64,000 nt of DNA from NCBI GenBank assembly GCA_022578965.1, contig MU400514.1, forward strand, positions 310,001-374,000. The letters are read 5' to 3'. The position numbers and the translations under genes are program-made. Below, piece by piece: positions 26,377 to 37,549 of this stretch. The first letter of the stretch is position 1, and every line of letters starts with the position of its first letter. The notes under the pieces were generated by a model. The model saw only the letters and a list, made by a program, of their open reading frames with translations. It was not told where the DNA came from and searched no databases. This DNA comes from Xylaria sp. FL1777 (taxonomy: Eukaryota > Ascomycota > Sordariomycetes > Xylariales > Xylariaceae).

Positions 26377-28591
26377 TTACGCGATTTGATGAGCTTTCTC
26401 GTCAGAGGTCGTAGAAGAGCCGTCTTTCGCGGGAATGGGCGCCCTTTCGTCCGTGTATGCATGAGCCATGATCACGTCAAATTTCTGCGATTAACACGAT
26501 CGTAAGCGAATGGAGTCGATCCTTCGTAGCAGCGGGCCACTCACCGGTCCTTCAAACCTCTTGCCATATATAATCCAATAGGTCCCAATCACAAGCAGGA
26601 AAATGCCTATCACGACAGTAACATAATCTATGCAAGTCAGATCTAGAGTTTTTAATATCGCTTTGAGGAGAAGGGTCTTTACTCATATTGTTGCTTGAGA
26701 CGGGGAGTGCACCGGGGAACGTGAAAAACTAGAAGTCAACAGTGAGTACCTAGTTACTATCGGTATGAGGGCGAAGTCTAGACGGGGGATATTTACCACA
26801 GAGGTGACAATCACGAAAATTGCCGAGATCCAATTGATCAGCCAACCGGTGTTACCGAGCGCGAAAAACGTATGTTCCGACTGCCACTCTTTGAGGACGC
26901 CGCGGCCACGGATGAGCAACACCACGACGGGGAACACATAGGACACGTTAAGGAAAATCGTGCAGCTGGATACATAGGCCCCGAATGCAACTGATGGCCC
27001 GAGGTATAGCAGTCCAAACAGCGCGTTGAATACGAACGTGAACAGTATTGTTCGAACCGGCACGTTGAGACCCGGGTTGATATGGGCGAAGCTAGTTGAC
27101 AGGTGAGCGCAGGCACAATTAAAAGCTTCAGTCATAGCGACAGCCAACTTACTAGTTGTGGTAAACAACGCCTTTATCTCGGGCCATGGCATATAGTCTG
27201 CGATTCTCGGGGTCAGTTATCGCTACTTTGAACGCGACTTGTGAGTGCTTTAGGGCTGCGGCGCGCTCTCAGCTCATGATTGTTGCCCGAAAAGGAGTCT
27301 TGATAACCTCCCAAAAGTCGACAAGTCAAAAAGGATTGGCTCTGCACATTACTTACAACCTACTTGTACTTGTGATACATCCATTTGTGCCGTTAATAAA
27401 GCAAACCGCGAGCGCGAGGGTCAAAACTGTCGCGGCCGCACGGCTACCGGTGGCCTGAAAGATGAGCTCGGTAATGGGCATATTTGTCGGCGTACTTAAC
27501 ACGGTCTCGGGATCCGTGATGCAGAAAAGGATAACAAGTATGAAGGCAACTCCTCTATTTGCCGGATCAGCTGTGTGGCAGGCGCACATCCACGCATAAC
27601 TCACGTTACTCCGCCTACGGCCACGGCGTAGATGATCGCTCGGGGAGCGTCGATGGCTGGCGTTGGCATTTCTTCTGTCATGTGGAGGGCTGCGTCGAAG
27701 CCGATGAGCGATAACGCCGACTGCAACAGTCCCAGAATCCAGGCTATTCCGTCCGGCCACCCTGTCTCGTTTTGGAAATCGGCGAATACGAAATGCGCGT
27801 CGTTCTTGTCTGATGTCGCTAGGAGGACAATACTAATGATAATGACGGCGAGTATAGACCAGTATAAGGCCGCATCGTTCCAGCGACCCAGGATTCTGTT
27901 GCCCCAGATGTTCGCCCCGGTCGTAAAGGTGAGAACCGCTAGGAAAATCAGGTACGTCGCCCACTGCTTGATTTGATACGTTCCGTTTGACCCGACTACA
28001 ATAGCTGCTTGGATGAATTGCGCTGTAACCATCGTTAGCCAACGGACACGAGAAGATGAGTAACATAATTCCCACCGCAGAAGAATCCTTCCGTTGTCAC
28101 CAACGTGAGCCAGCCGGCAATGTTAGTCCACCCGACCCAGAAGCTCTGCGAAGCAGCTGTTAGTTATCTCACGAACCCAGACTCATTAAATCTACATGAC
28201 AGAAGCTCACCATGGATTTCTTCCATCTCTCTGTACATAAAGCGTAGACGAAATGATACTGTCCTCCAGCCGTCGGCCATATTGCGGCAAGCTCTCCCAG
28301 ACTAGCAGCCAGTGCGAAATTGCACAAGACGCAGAAGATGAAGCCGTACAAAAATGCAACAGATCCGCCCGAGGGTAGTACGATGCCAATTGACCCGGCG
28401 AGTGCTATCCAAGTGCTGAGTATATGAAGTCAGCGTCAGGAGAATTGTTAAGTATCGTCCGTTTTGACTAACTTGAGGATCGCGAACGTCAACGCGACCA
28501 TGGTTAGCCGCGATAGGCGAGGCTGCAGGTGGCCTTCTTCCCCGGCCATGCCGGCCGTGCCGGCCGACGATGATCTCATCAGGGAAACCAT
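26377..28591 (-). CDS. APC-family amino-acid/GABA/choline-type permease
   Basis: Plasma-membrane transporter of the amino acid-polyamine-choline superfamily, in the fungal group of GABA permease Uga4 and choline permease Hnm1. Exons on the minus strand: 28591-28473, 28415-28211, 28145-28076, 28022-27605, 27554-27357, 27197-27153, 27091-26797, 26728-26683, 26627-26545, 26484-26377; 528 residues from the chosen ATG. Landmarks: FAILNTWIALAGSIGIVLPS in the first membrane segment, NFALAASLGELAAIWPTAGG in the second, MSFWVGWTNIAGWLTL, the cytosolic loop with MTEEMPTPAIDAPRAI typical of this group, and INPGLNVPVRTI. About twelve hydrophobic segments are visible. The start is uncertain: the frame is open upstream to 28,692, and an exon from about 28,865 using a weak GTTAGA donor could add residues. 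Intron 27198-27356 is long (159 bp) for this gene. It is transcribed divergently from the nitrilase. Substrate cannot be told from sequence. Confidence 0.87.
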
Positions 28592-30084
28592 TTGGCCACG
28601 TTTCGAGCTGTCAAATCGGTAAGGGATGTGGTTGATCACAGATGCGTTACCAATGAAATCTTCCAGAAGACGAATCGCCGCGGCAGGCAATCCTTAAAAG
28701 ATAAATGGCGAATGCTAGCTGGTCTTATCGGATTTTCGTCTATTCGGGAAAGTCCATCCAAAGCAGATTAGAGGAGGTGGAAATAAAATTTTATCTACGA
28801 TTATCTAACCCGCCGTGGTAGATCTCCTCCCCTCTGATGACGGCTTGGCTCTGACCATCATACCATGCTGTATAACGCTGCGATAAAAGCGGCTGCGGTG
28901 GCTTTGGTTACTTGTTGATTGCGATAACGTACGCATACATATAGGTAGCTTTGTCTGACAATCCATGTCTGATTCGATTCACCGCTTCTTTCCGCGGCCA
29001 GATTTGCAGTAAGATAGGGTTCATAATTACTGTCTCCTCTCCACTTGCTACTGCTGTGCCATACAAACTCTGATGAGCTAGCCTGAACCTTTTGGCATGG
29101 AGGGAGGATCTGTCATAAAATGAAAAGGTCATAAGACCATGAGACATGGACGTGGCCTTATTTAAGTGCATAGAATGGCAATTAGGCAAACATACGCAGC
29201 AGGGAGAGACAAGAGAATGCAAGGGACCATAGCACAAGTCATACATCAGTAACCGTTGATGCAACACCACACGTTCGGCCGATCGATCCAATCACCTCGA
29301 GACTCGCAATCGAACGATTTCCTGCGTAATGCGTTCCCTACTAATACAGTGCACATGGTCGAGATCTGTGGTTACAAAGATAAGGCCGCAGCGTCCGATG
29401 TTGCAACGTGCTTAATGCTCGCTTCTGCAAACGGAATGTCGTTGGAGGAGCACTGCAGCTGAATTGTGGGGATTGTGAAAAGGGATAAAAGCCGGGGAAC
29501 TTTGGATTCGGATGGTCGACTTCAAACCCCGGACATGTCACGATCCCGGCAGCTCGAGACCTACACTATGAGGAACAAAGCTGGGGACCAGAAACCTGCG
29601 GCGGAGATGGATTTAGGGATTTGTTGTTTTGAGCTAGGATAAGGATCCTTGAAAAATGGAAAGACTCTGCGATCGCGAGGCCCTTTCTCGATACCATTCT
29701 GGCCGCTTCAATAGATGGCTATACCCAATACTGATAGTTTCGTTAATCCATTTATGTAACTCGTTTCAAAAGCAAGCTACTTTGACCAACAAAGTCGAGT
29801 GATACGACTTTGCCGCGTATAATACAATTGCGGGGACGCACACCAATACATTAATTCTATGGCTAACATGAATCATTGGTGAATGGCCAAAACATTCGAT
29901 TGCTCGTCAGACCCCGCATGGAGGCACACCGAGCACTGGTATAAATATATAGAGACATATATGTATATATAGTTGCGGGCATGGAACCCTCGGGTCCAAT
30001 TTCGAGGGTTGCATCCAAAGCAATCCACCACTACTCCTACATCAATCACACTCGGTGATATCACACCCCACCAATATAATCACA
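28592..30084. promoter_or_regulatory. Divergent promoter region between permease and nitrilase
   Basis: A 1.5 kb head-to-head intergenic region with no convincing gene. Two GATAAG elements, the site used by AreA/NIT2-type nitrogen regulators, occur at 28724-28729 (as CTTATC) and 29638-29643. Single hexamers are common by chance, so this only fits, and does not show, nitrogen control of the two flanking genes. The nitrilase-proximal end has an AT-rich stretch (TATATATGTATATATAG-like) at about 29,940-29,975. Confidence 0.45.
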
Positions 30085-31218
30085 ATGGTCCGCGTCGGAG
30101 CAGTGCAAGCAGAACCCGTTTGGCTTGATCTCGACGGAAGCGTTGATAAGACCATCTCACTAATCAAGGATGCTAGTGCAGATGGGGTGCAGGTCCTTGG
30201 GTTTCCCGAGGTCTGGATTCCAGGTTATCCATGGTGAGCGGCAATGGATCTTCATCATGGTGTCTCGAACTAACGCCGACTTGCCTCTCACCTAGGTCTA
30301 TGTGGACCTCGAGTGTCATTGAGAACACTCACATCATTCATGAGTACATGGCAAATTCCATGCCACGTGATTCAGCTCAGATGCGACGCATCCAGGAGGC
30401 TGTAAAGGAAGCAGGGATGTTTGTTGTCCTTGGATATAGTGAAAGGGACGGGGCAAGCCTGTATATGGCACAGTCGTTCATCTCGCCTGAAGGGGAAATC
30501 GTCCATCATCGCCGTAAGATCAAGCCAACCCATATAGAACGGACGATTTGGGGGGAGGGGCAAGCCGAATCTCTCAAATGCGTGGTCCCGTCGCAGTTCG
30601 GTAAGATCGGAGCGCTGAACTGCTGGGAGCACTTACAGCCCCTACTTCGATATTATGAGTACTCGCAGGGGGTACAGATTCATGTGGCAAGGTAAGGCCC
30701 TCCTTCGCTATTTTTATACCGATACCTGATCGATAGGTAGTTGGCCACCAGAATTCGAGATGCCAGATCCCAAGAAGATCTCATGGCTCTACCATGAGAC
30801 CGGAGAGGCGAGCTACCGGGCTTCACAATTTATGGCAATTGAAGGCCAGTGCTTCGTTTTGGTTGCCTCGCAAATTCTCACAGAGAAGAATCTAGAGAAA
30901 ACCAACCTGACTGGTAACCCTGTTACAAAAACGGTAAGATTCTCATCCTGTTACCGATTACGCACGTTGAGACTAAAATCGAAACGCCAATATTAGCCTG
31001 GAGGTGGTTTTTCTATGATCTTCGGACCGGATGGCAAGCCTTTGTGTAAACCACTGGGCGATGGCGACGAGGGGATCCTCATCACTGACGTCGATTTGCG
31101 CGACATTGACTACCCCAAAGCGTTCATCGACGTGGTTGGCCACTACGCCCGGCCCGACTTGCTGAGCTTGCTGGTCAATCCGAAAGTAGACAAACATGTG
31201 ACAGAGATGGCTAAATAA
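30085..31218 (+). CDS. Nitrilase / cyanide hydratase family enzyme
   Basis: Carbon-nitrogen hydrolase expected to convert a nitrile to acid plus ammonia, or to hydrate cyanide to formamide. Exons: 30085-30233, 30296-30691, 30741-30933, 30997-31218; 319 residues. The catalytic Glu-Lys-Cys triad is visible: E42 in [13 protein letters not shown]124 in [13 protein letters not shown], and C159 in [11 protein letters not shown]. Further family blocks are WGEG after the lysine and HVASWPPEFE after the cysteine. All four exons join in phase with GT..AG introns of 49-63 bp. The ATG at 30085 follows CACA and is the first in frame. The protein stops at VTEMAK shortly after the core and lacks the long C-terminal tail of typical fungal cyanide hydratases, so a nitrilase acting on organic nitriles is somewhat more likely (inference). 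Its stop is 96 bp from the stop of the convergent Zn(II)2Cys6 gene. Confidence 0.93.
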
Positions 31219-31314
31219 GCCAGCGATGTCTTTTGCCAAGGCTAAAAGTAGCCAGTATTACAGGTGGGGAGGCATGGAGATTATCAGCCATGTCCGCGAT
31301 CTCTTGTGAGCCCT

Positions 31315-33029
31315 TTAGATGAACCAAGGCACGCTTAGGTTGAGATCAATGATATCCCACCACTTCAGGGCCCCAGCTCTACCAGAGTCTGCCTGAAGAT
31401 CTTGCTGTTTCCAGAACGACTCGATGATATGCCTTAAAACGAATACGTTTCCAATATGTCTCTCCTCATCCATACGATCAAGGGTTCGTAGTATGGTGAT
31501 CCTATGGGCATCGGTTTCGGTCTCACAGGCGATGACAAAAAGTGGCCACGGGCTTGTGCAGACTTCCAAACTGCCCAGAATCTGCAATGCTTGCTCTAGG
31601 TTTGCTGATTTAAGGTCCTGAGAAGATTCAGAACTGCCAATTCTTAGCAGATAGAGAAAGGTAGCGATCCGGTAAAGCTCAGCCGTAGCCAATGTCCTTA
31701 TGCGATCACGCCGGGATAGGCGTTCCTCATGCCTTGGGTCCAATCTCTGGGTTAATAAAGAAATTTTATTCTCGAGTGCCTTGTACTCCATAGCTTTGCT
31801 CGACTTTTCTTGATCAGGAAGTGCCGCATGATTCCCCTGCAGTTCCATGGCGCGCCATCTATTTACGTAGCTAATAATCTGCATGACTTCAACGGAGCAT
31901 CCCAGAGAGCCGATGATCTATGCAATGATTAGTTTCAGGAGCCATCGAGTAGGAATCTCTGCCACTATACCAGCGAGGTGTCAAAACAAGTGTCTTGTAG
32001 AAGCCGGAGGGAAGCAGGGCCGTGAGGCCACTGCTTAAGGGGCTGACTGAAGCCACCAAGGACTTCGTGGTATAAAAACCACGTGTAAAGAAATCTGTAG
32101 GCTAGATGTCCACCGTGTATACTCGCTAATTGGTGGAGGATCTTCTGAGCTCCGTAGAGATGTAAGCTCCAATTACCTTCAGTTTCATCAAACACCTTTC
32201 AACTGTCAGTCTACGTAGACTAGTTAGTTGCAAGGTTGGATCATACATTATACACGCAAAGCATCATAGAGGTTGCTAGCTGCGTTTCCGTAGTACCGAA
32301 TGACTCGGTTGATAATGAAGATGACAACGACCTGATTGCTTCGGCTTTGTATGACAAGGCATACTCAGGCCCCCATAAATGGAAAGCGGAAACGGCTAGT
32401 ATGGCGTTTCGAAGGCCGTGAGAAGCTTTCCCGTCACTAGATAAAGCCATGGGAATCAGATCATCTCGGAACCCGTTATTGACGTTGATAGTCGAAATCA
32501 TCTGCGAAAGTTTGTCATGATCTATGAAAGACATTAGAAAGACGGGTTGGTGGGCGAGTGAGGGTGGCGTAAGTGGTCATACAATAAGTGAGAAGATGTC
32601 TCTCTCTCTCTTGGAATTTCGGGAGGGTTGGAATACTTCTCACCGGTCGCTGTTGACTGCGGAGAAGTAAAAGGTGGTTGAGTACCATCAATCCCTTTCC
32701 GTTATGCATCAGATCTTCATAAGTCATATTTAGAAACTGTTTCCCGTAGTCGGTAGGATTGTGTGGACTGCAGTGAACAGCTTGTTCTGGAATTCGACTT
32801 CCTCTGCGTCGGCCGTCCGGTTGATCCGGCCAGGCGAGACGGATGCCATAGCCCAGACATTCTCTGCCCGTTCGAAGGCAGTTATTACAAGCCGGATACC
32901 CTCGATCGCAGCCTATCTTCCGCCCTTTAAACACACACGATAGTGAGTGGGTCTATTCGTGGTCAGGGGAAAGCTTGCTTACTTACTCTTGCAAGTCCAA
33001 CAGCCCTGTGTTCGTCTTACGGTTTCCAT
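31315..33029 (-). CDS. Zn(II)2Cys6 transcription factor (ACR-2/Moc3-like)
   Basis: Exons on the minus strand: 33029-32987, 32924-32583, 32521-32247, 32195-31971, 31917-31315; 495 residues. The N-terminal binuclear zinc cluster is complete, C10-x2-C13-x6-C20-x6-C27-x2-C30-x6-C37 (CWTCKRRKIGC...CNNC...C), followed by LGYGIRLAWP, the linker seen in the ACR-2/Moc3 group. An intron splits the cluster after codon 14. The rest matches the fungal regulatory middle domain: ISTINVNNGFRDDLIPMALS, LAVSAFHLWGPEYALSYKAE and MMLCVYNVFDETEGNWSLHL. Around 32,640-32,690 the frame reads LLLLRSQQRPVRS, an unusual linker; the next frame reads FSAVNSDR before a stop, so a small model or sequence error, or a real frameshift, is possible. 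It is convergent with the nitrilase and may control it and the permease (inference). Confidence 0.87.
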
Positions 33030-35589
33030 GATCTCGAATACTACAATCGGGTGGCGGCGTAAGCTTAGACCAGAATTAATCGCAGGGCCGGTGCTATAGC
33101 CTTGAGCCTTGCATTCTGAGTAAGGACTCAGTTGATTTAGGGATGACGAGGCTGAACGGAAGACCCCACCGACGGGATCACACGAGGATTTGGGAGGGGC
33201 GTGCTAATAATACCCAGCGGTGTCAAGACGAGAACCTCAATGTCGTGTTAAACCAGTTCCAGAAACTGCCATGATGGGATTCATTGCGACGGGCTTGTAG
33301 ATTTATCGACCAAACTGGCAATGGAAGCAGTGCGCTCTTGCTTACAGTGGCCGGCCTCTGTTCTTGTCAAATCGACGAAGAGAGGATGATGGGGCGAACA
33401 GCGTCGCTCAGGAAAAGAGGAGGTGTGCATTTTCCCCAGCCAATGACAAGGGTCAACATGGTGGCCATTTTGATTTGCTGGCAGGGCGCGCGAGCGACCA
33501 AATCCCGAGAGACCGCGCCCTACCCAGCGTAGGCCCCAAAGGGAAAGAAAAGAAATGGGAGGCCGTTGCTGTTGGGACATGGGGTGATGTTCTCTCGGCG
33601 CAGCTCATACTATCTAGGTTAGTACGTGCGGCCGTGTGGGAGACAAGACAGGGCGCGCTTATCTACGTAGGAATGTCGATATATACTGGGATCACAGGTC
33701 ATATAGGGAGTCTAGACAGCAGATAGCCAGTATACTTCTCCTGCGTACTGAGTATACTACCGCCCTACTGCCTACCGCCTACCATACCTGGCCTACGGCG
33801 AGCTTCGCGGTCCAGCACGAACGAGTTGCCGAGCCATGGCACAACCGGCCTGTACGCAGTACTGTAGGTATTATCGCACACGTGGTAGCTCGGCATCTAC
33901 TTGGACACAGCAGCGCCGAAAGGGATGGATGCGCTGACTCGTAGCAGGGCATGGCCGGCTGTGTGTAGCTGTAACGTACAGCATGTACTTTGTGAGTAGC
34001 ATTTGGCTGCTGACGACCAGGCCATACCAGGCCATACCCCATGGTGTTCTGCGTCAGACATGGGCGAGTGCAACCAACCATGGAAGGACGGAGGCCAAGC
34101 AAACCCCAGCAATAAGCCGTGAGCATCCCGAGCCCACCACGAACGCATCGAACGCCATCGAACGCATCGGCTAGGTACGACAATATCGAGAGTGTGTGAT
34201 TGACGGTGGGGTAGCGCTGTATCTCCGAGAGAGAGTCGTTCGATGCCAAAGCCCGTAAACTATATCGATTGATTTCATGGGTGGTTCAGGATGAGAATAT
34301 CACGAGACAATCCCTTCAGTGAGCAAGCTTGAACGTGTACAGCACAGCAGGTGTGTTTGATCATCAACTATGTAGGTAGGTATTGCTGAACACGGCCCGT
34401 ACTGTAGATACTTAGATTAGGGAGCTGATGAATTGGGTGCTGGGCTGTTCCTTGTCTAGATGGCGTGCTTAGGCAGCAATACAGACAGCTTTGAAAGTAC
34501 CCGTAGGTACCTAGTGTTGTGCCCCCCAAACGCTCTTGCTAAACGCGAACAAGCTCGAGATATCTACCTACGGCAATCGAATTACAAGTAACACATTCAC
34601 GAGATGGTAAGCAGAAAAGCCGAAAGTGCCCGGAACAGTTCCCGGTCTGACCGGAAGTAAGCGGCGATAATAACATTGAATTGCTTGCTGAGTTTCCACT
34701 TAGGAACTCCGTACTCCCGGTCTTGAGAGAGATACGTATGCGTATGCGTATGCGTACATGTGAAGAGGGATATTGACGTTGTATACATATAGATACTGCG
34801 TAGATGAGATGAGATGGAGGAGCTGATATAGAAATACACCGTGAGCGGTAGTATAGAGACACTGTCCAACGTACCTAGCTCACAGTGCCTACCTACTGCG
34901 TACATAACCTTTTAGTAAGAATGTTACCCCTGGCGCTAGTACAGCTAATATATCCTTATAGAAAAAAACCTAGGTAGTACTTTATACCTAGCATCACTAA
35001 CACAAAATACAATGAATGCCAGCAAAAAAAAGGTATAATGCTTGCTAAGATTTGGATTACCTAAAATATATAGGTTATAAGAGTTCTATATACAACTACT
35101 AAAAGGCATTAAGCTTAACTAATATCTTAATTAGAGCTACTTATGTATAGATGAGGCAAAAGGCGTTAATACCTACCTATACCTTATTGGACTGTGAGTA
35201 AAAGATCCCTCTAGATTAGGTAGTGCATTAGCCTTCGCGGTACTTGTTTTGGTATCTAATTTATACGGAATGATTAGTACCGCTAAGTCCGGGTTAGCCT
35301 ATATCATAACATCATAATAACTGGGACGCTAAACTAATCCTGGCGAAAGCTTGGTCCACACGTGAGCGCATTCAGCAGGCCGAGGTTCGATTCACATGTG
35401 CGCGAGCGTCATTCCTTCAAACCTTAACGCCTCGATCCGAACAAACATCCTCGTAGATCGAAATACCAGAATACAAGAACCCGCAGACGTCCTTTTCTGT
35501 TACAAATCTGTTCCCACATTCCCTCAACACACGCCGTTGACTACCTTGTACTATACAGTATCCGTTCGTCCTACGAAAACTTGATCAAG
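33030..35589. other. Intergenic region with AT-rich segment
   Basis: No gene recognised. Open frames at 33,284-33,944 have no domain signal. Three exact TACTGCGTA motifs lie at 33853, 34794 and 34894. From about 34,920 to 35,330 the DNA is visibly A/T-rich with many TA dinucleotides and stops in every frame, as expected of an old element degraded by repeat-induced mutation, though no element type can be recognised. 35,400-35,589 is the leader region of the SCP2 gene. Confidence 0.6.
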
Positions 35590-36107
35590 ATGGGTTTCGC
35601 CAATGGTGAGTTTCCGTCCAGGCATTGTCTAGTTCAGACGCGCAACGCATGAGCCGAGGACTGACATGAGAGCGGCAGCCAAGTTCCCTGCCTCGGCAGC
35701 ATTCGATGCCATTCACAGCGCCCTAAGCCAGAGCGAAGCCGAACGAAAAAATGCCATCAAGCAAGGCAACGGTGTCTTCGCTTTCACGCTGAAGAACAAG
35801 GCTGGTGAGACAGAGAGCTGGCATATCGACCTGAAGGAGAAGGGTGCTGTAGGTACCGGCACAGGAAACAAGCCTAACGGTGAGACGATCTTGCGCCGCT
35901 CCGCAGATGACATGCGCGTGGGCTAACACACTACCAACCACAGTGACTCTCTCGCTGTCCGACGAGGATTTTGGGAAACTTGTTGCCGGAGACGCCAATG
36001 CCCAGCGATTGTTCATGTCTGGAAAGCTGAAGGTCAAGGGTGACGTGATGAAGGCTACCAAGCTCGACCCTATACTGAAGAAGTCTCAGACTAAGGCTAA
36101 GCTATAA
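35590..36107 (+). CDS. SCP2 sterol/lipid-transfer domain protein, peroxisomal
   Basis: A stand-alone SCP2 domain of 126 residues, the usual size of the fungal single-domain form, which binds fatty acids, acyl-CoA and sterols in peroxisomes. Exons: 35590-35605, 35679-35879, 35944-36107. The first exon is only 16 nt (MGFAN plus one base); the second starts AKFPASAAFDAIHSAL. Domain landmarks are NGVFAFTLKNKAGETESWHI, DLKEKG, and the C-terminal helix SDEDFGKLVAGDANAQRLFM then SGKLKVKGDVMKATKL. The protein ends in AKL, a PTS1 peroxisomal import tripeptide also found in animal SCP2. Introns (73 and 64 bp) keep phase 1. The start ATG at 35590 (AAGATGG) is the only one that yields the complete N-terminal helix. 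Confidence 0.92.
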
Positions 36108-37549
36108 GACATTGCCTAGTTCCGTTATCCAATTGTCGGGTGGAATTGGACAAAAGCTGGCTCGGTTGACAGTACTCTACCAATCCATATATATTGTGTT
36201 TAGTCACATCTTCTATACATAATACCATGTTCTACTTACACGCTGTAACTTTCCATCATCATCAATCACTTATTATGTTATGCGGCGGTTGGGGTACGCG
36301 ATAACGAGAGACGTAAGTTCTGCAGCTCTGCCTCTCGTCTTGATTGGTCTTTTCATTGTGTACCTGATTTTGTTCCTGTTGGGATTGTGGGTAGCTTACC
36401 TACCTTATGTCTTGGCATCTCGTACTAAGTATACTCTATAGTACCTATTGTATAGAAATTCGCATGTGCTTGTATCATTGGTATGATTGTCATCGTTGTA
36501 GCATAAAACTTAAGCGGCATACAATGGTGGTAGGCAGGTACCTAGGTACTTGGTAACAATGAAGCATTGGCGTGGAACCTACCTAATACTAGGTAGGTAC
36601 CTACTTACATGTGTAGGTACTATACAAGTCTACCTAAGCATATGGCCACAATTCGCTACCTAGTAGAATACACAATACCTAGGTACTTGATTATAGCATT
36701 GTTTACATATACCTACTATGATAATTAAAGACAGCTACTTATTAGGTAGCTAGGCTTACTAAGGCACAGCCAACATACATGTATATCGTGCCTTGATTAC
36801 CTAAAAAGGATGAGCAGTGAGAATGAGGACGTGACTCGCCCTTGTCCTCTTTGTTTTGCAGATTCCCCACGCGTCTTGAGCCACCTGTTCTCCACCCACA
36901 TTGTATTGGAGACCAGGGAAGGTACGTACCTCCACTTGAACTGGCGCCTGCCTGCTGACATCTGATGGTTGCCGGGGAGTGGACTTTGCCAGCTGTTCTC
37001 TACCTACCCACCCAATTGCTCCAGGCCAATACCGCAATACCGCCGCCGCCAATACCCAAGCTAGCCCCCATCACGCTTTTTTTTCCCTTTGATGACGGCC
37101 CAAAAAATACTGCCTGGTAGTCAATCCACCATCGACGGCGGCCAGCAAGCAGTTTGACCAAGCTGTCAATAGTCTCTCTTCCTCATCCACCGCGCGTGCA
37201 TGGTATTCTTTCCCACGTTTTTCCTGTCGGCCATTTGTGTCTCCTCGAAGCGTGCCTTTGGGACAGGCTTCCACGTCGCAACGTCGGATTGTTTTCATTG
37301 CATCTCAATCCATTCCCTCCCTTGCCTCCTTCGCCGTTCCATATAGGTGCCCCTTCTTAGCCGCCGCTTTTCAACCCGACGCGCGCTCCATCACCTCATC
37401 GTCCCTTGACTCTCACACATACACAATTATACACGTACAGTTGCACACCTGTAGCCTCGCGATTAAGATCACTGATCTACACGTCGACGCGCGTATAACT
37501 CTCACACTCACACTCCCACTCCCACTCCCACAACCCCATCCTGCCCGCC
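36108..37549. repeat. Intergenic region rich in TAGGTA/TACCTA words; Nup2 promoter
   Basis: No gene recognised. Between about 36,410 and 36,770 the sequence is dominated by overlapping AGGTA/TACCT words, including the palindrome TACCTAGGTA at 36539-36548 and 36676-36685. The same palindrome recurs at 51170-51179. The last 250 bp before the nucleoporin start is pyrimidine-rich and contains a short CACTCC-type array at about 37,503-37,530, consistent with its promoter and leader. Confidence 0.65.

Larger units (their letters stand above)
401..34902. repeat. Dispersed 9-bp motif TACTGCGTA (21 exact copies)
   Basis: Exact copies read as TACTGCGTA start at 2653, 2742, 5305, 5789, 6385, 6556, 8612, 9966, 15896, 16600, 19384, 19703, 34794 and 34894. 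Copies read as the reverse complement TACGCAGTA start at 401, 6176, 6828, 7419, 18869, 19407 and 33853. One-base variants occur at 8544, 9091 and 41603 (CACTGCGTA), 10275 (TGCTGCGTA) and 14952 (TTCTGCGTA). The core is an inverted repeat TAC-TGC-GTA with a 3-nt centre. Flanking bases differ between copies, so these are separate short motifs, not copies of a longer repeat. None lies in an exon assigned here. Nine exact copies fall within 5,305-9,974. Function unknown. Confidence 0.9.

Noticed and set aside
33284..33944. Overlapping plus-strand open frames upstream of the Zn(II)2Cys6 gene
   Set aside because: No ATG-led conserved frame, splice structure or domain; probably the promoter region of the minus-strand gene.
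35330..35400. tRNA-like GGTTCGATTC box
   Set aside because: The flanking bases do not pair as a T stem, and no acceptor, D or anticodon arm could be drawn. A similar box near 5,128-5,137 fails for the same reason.
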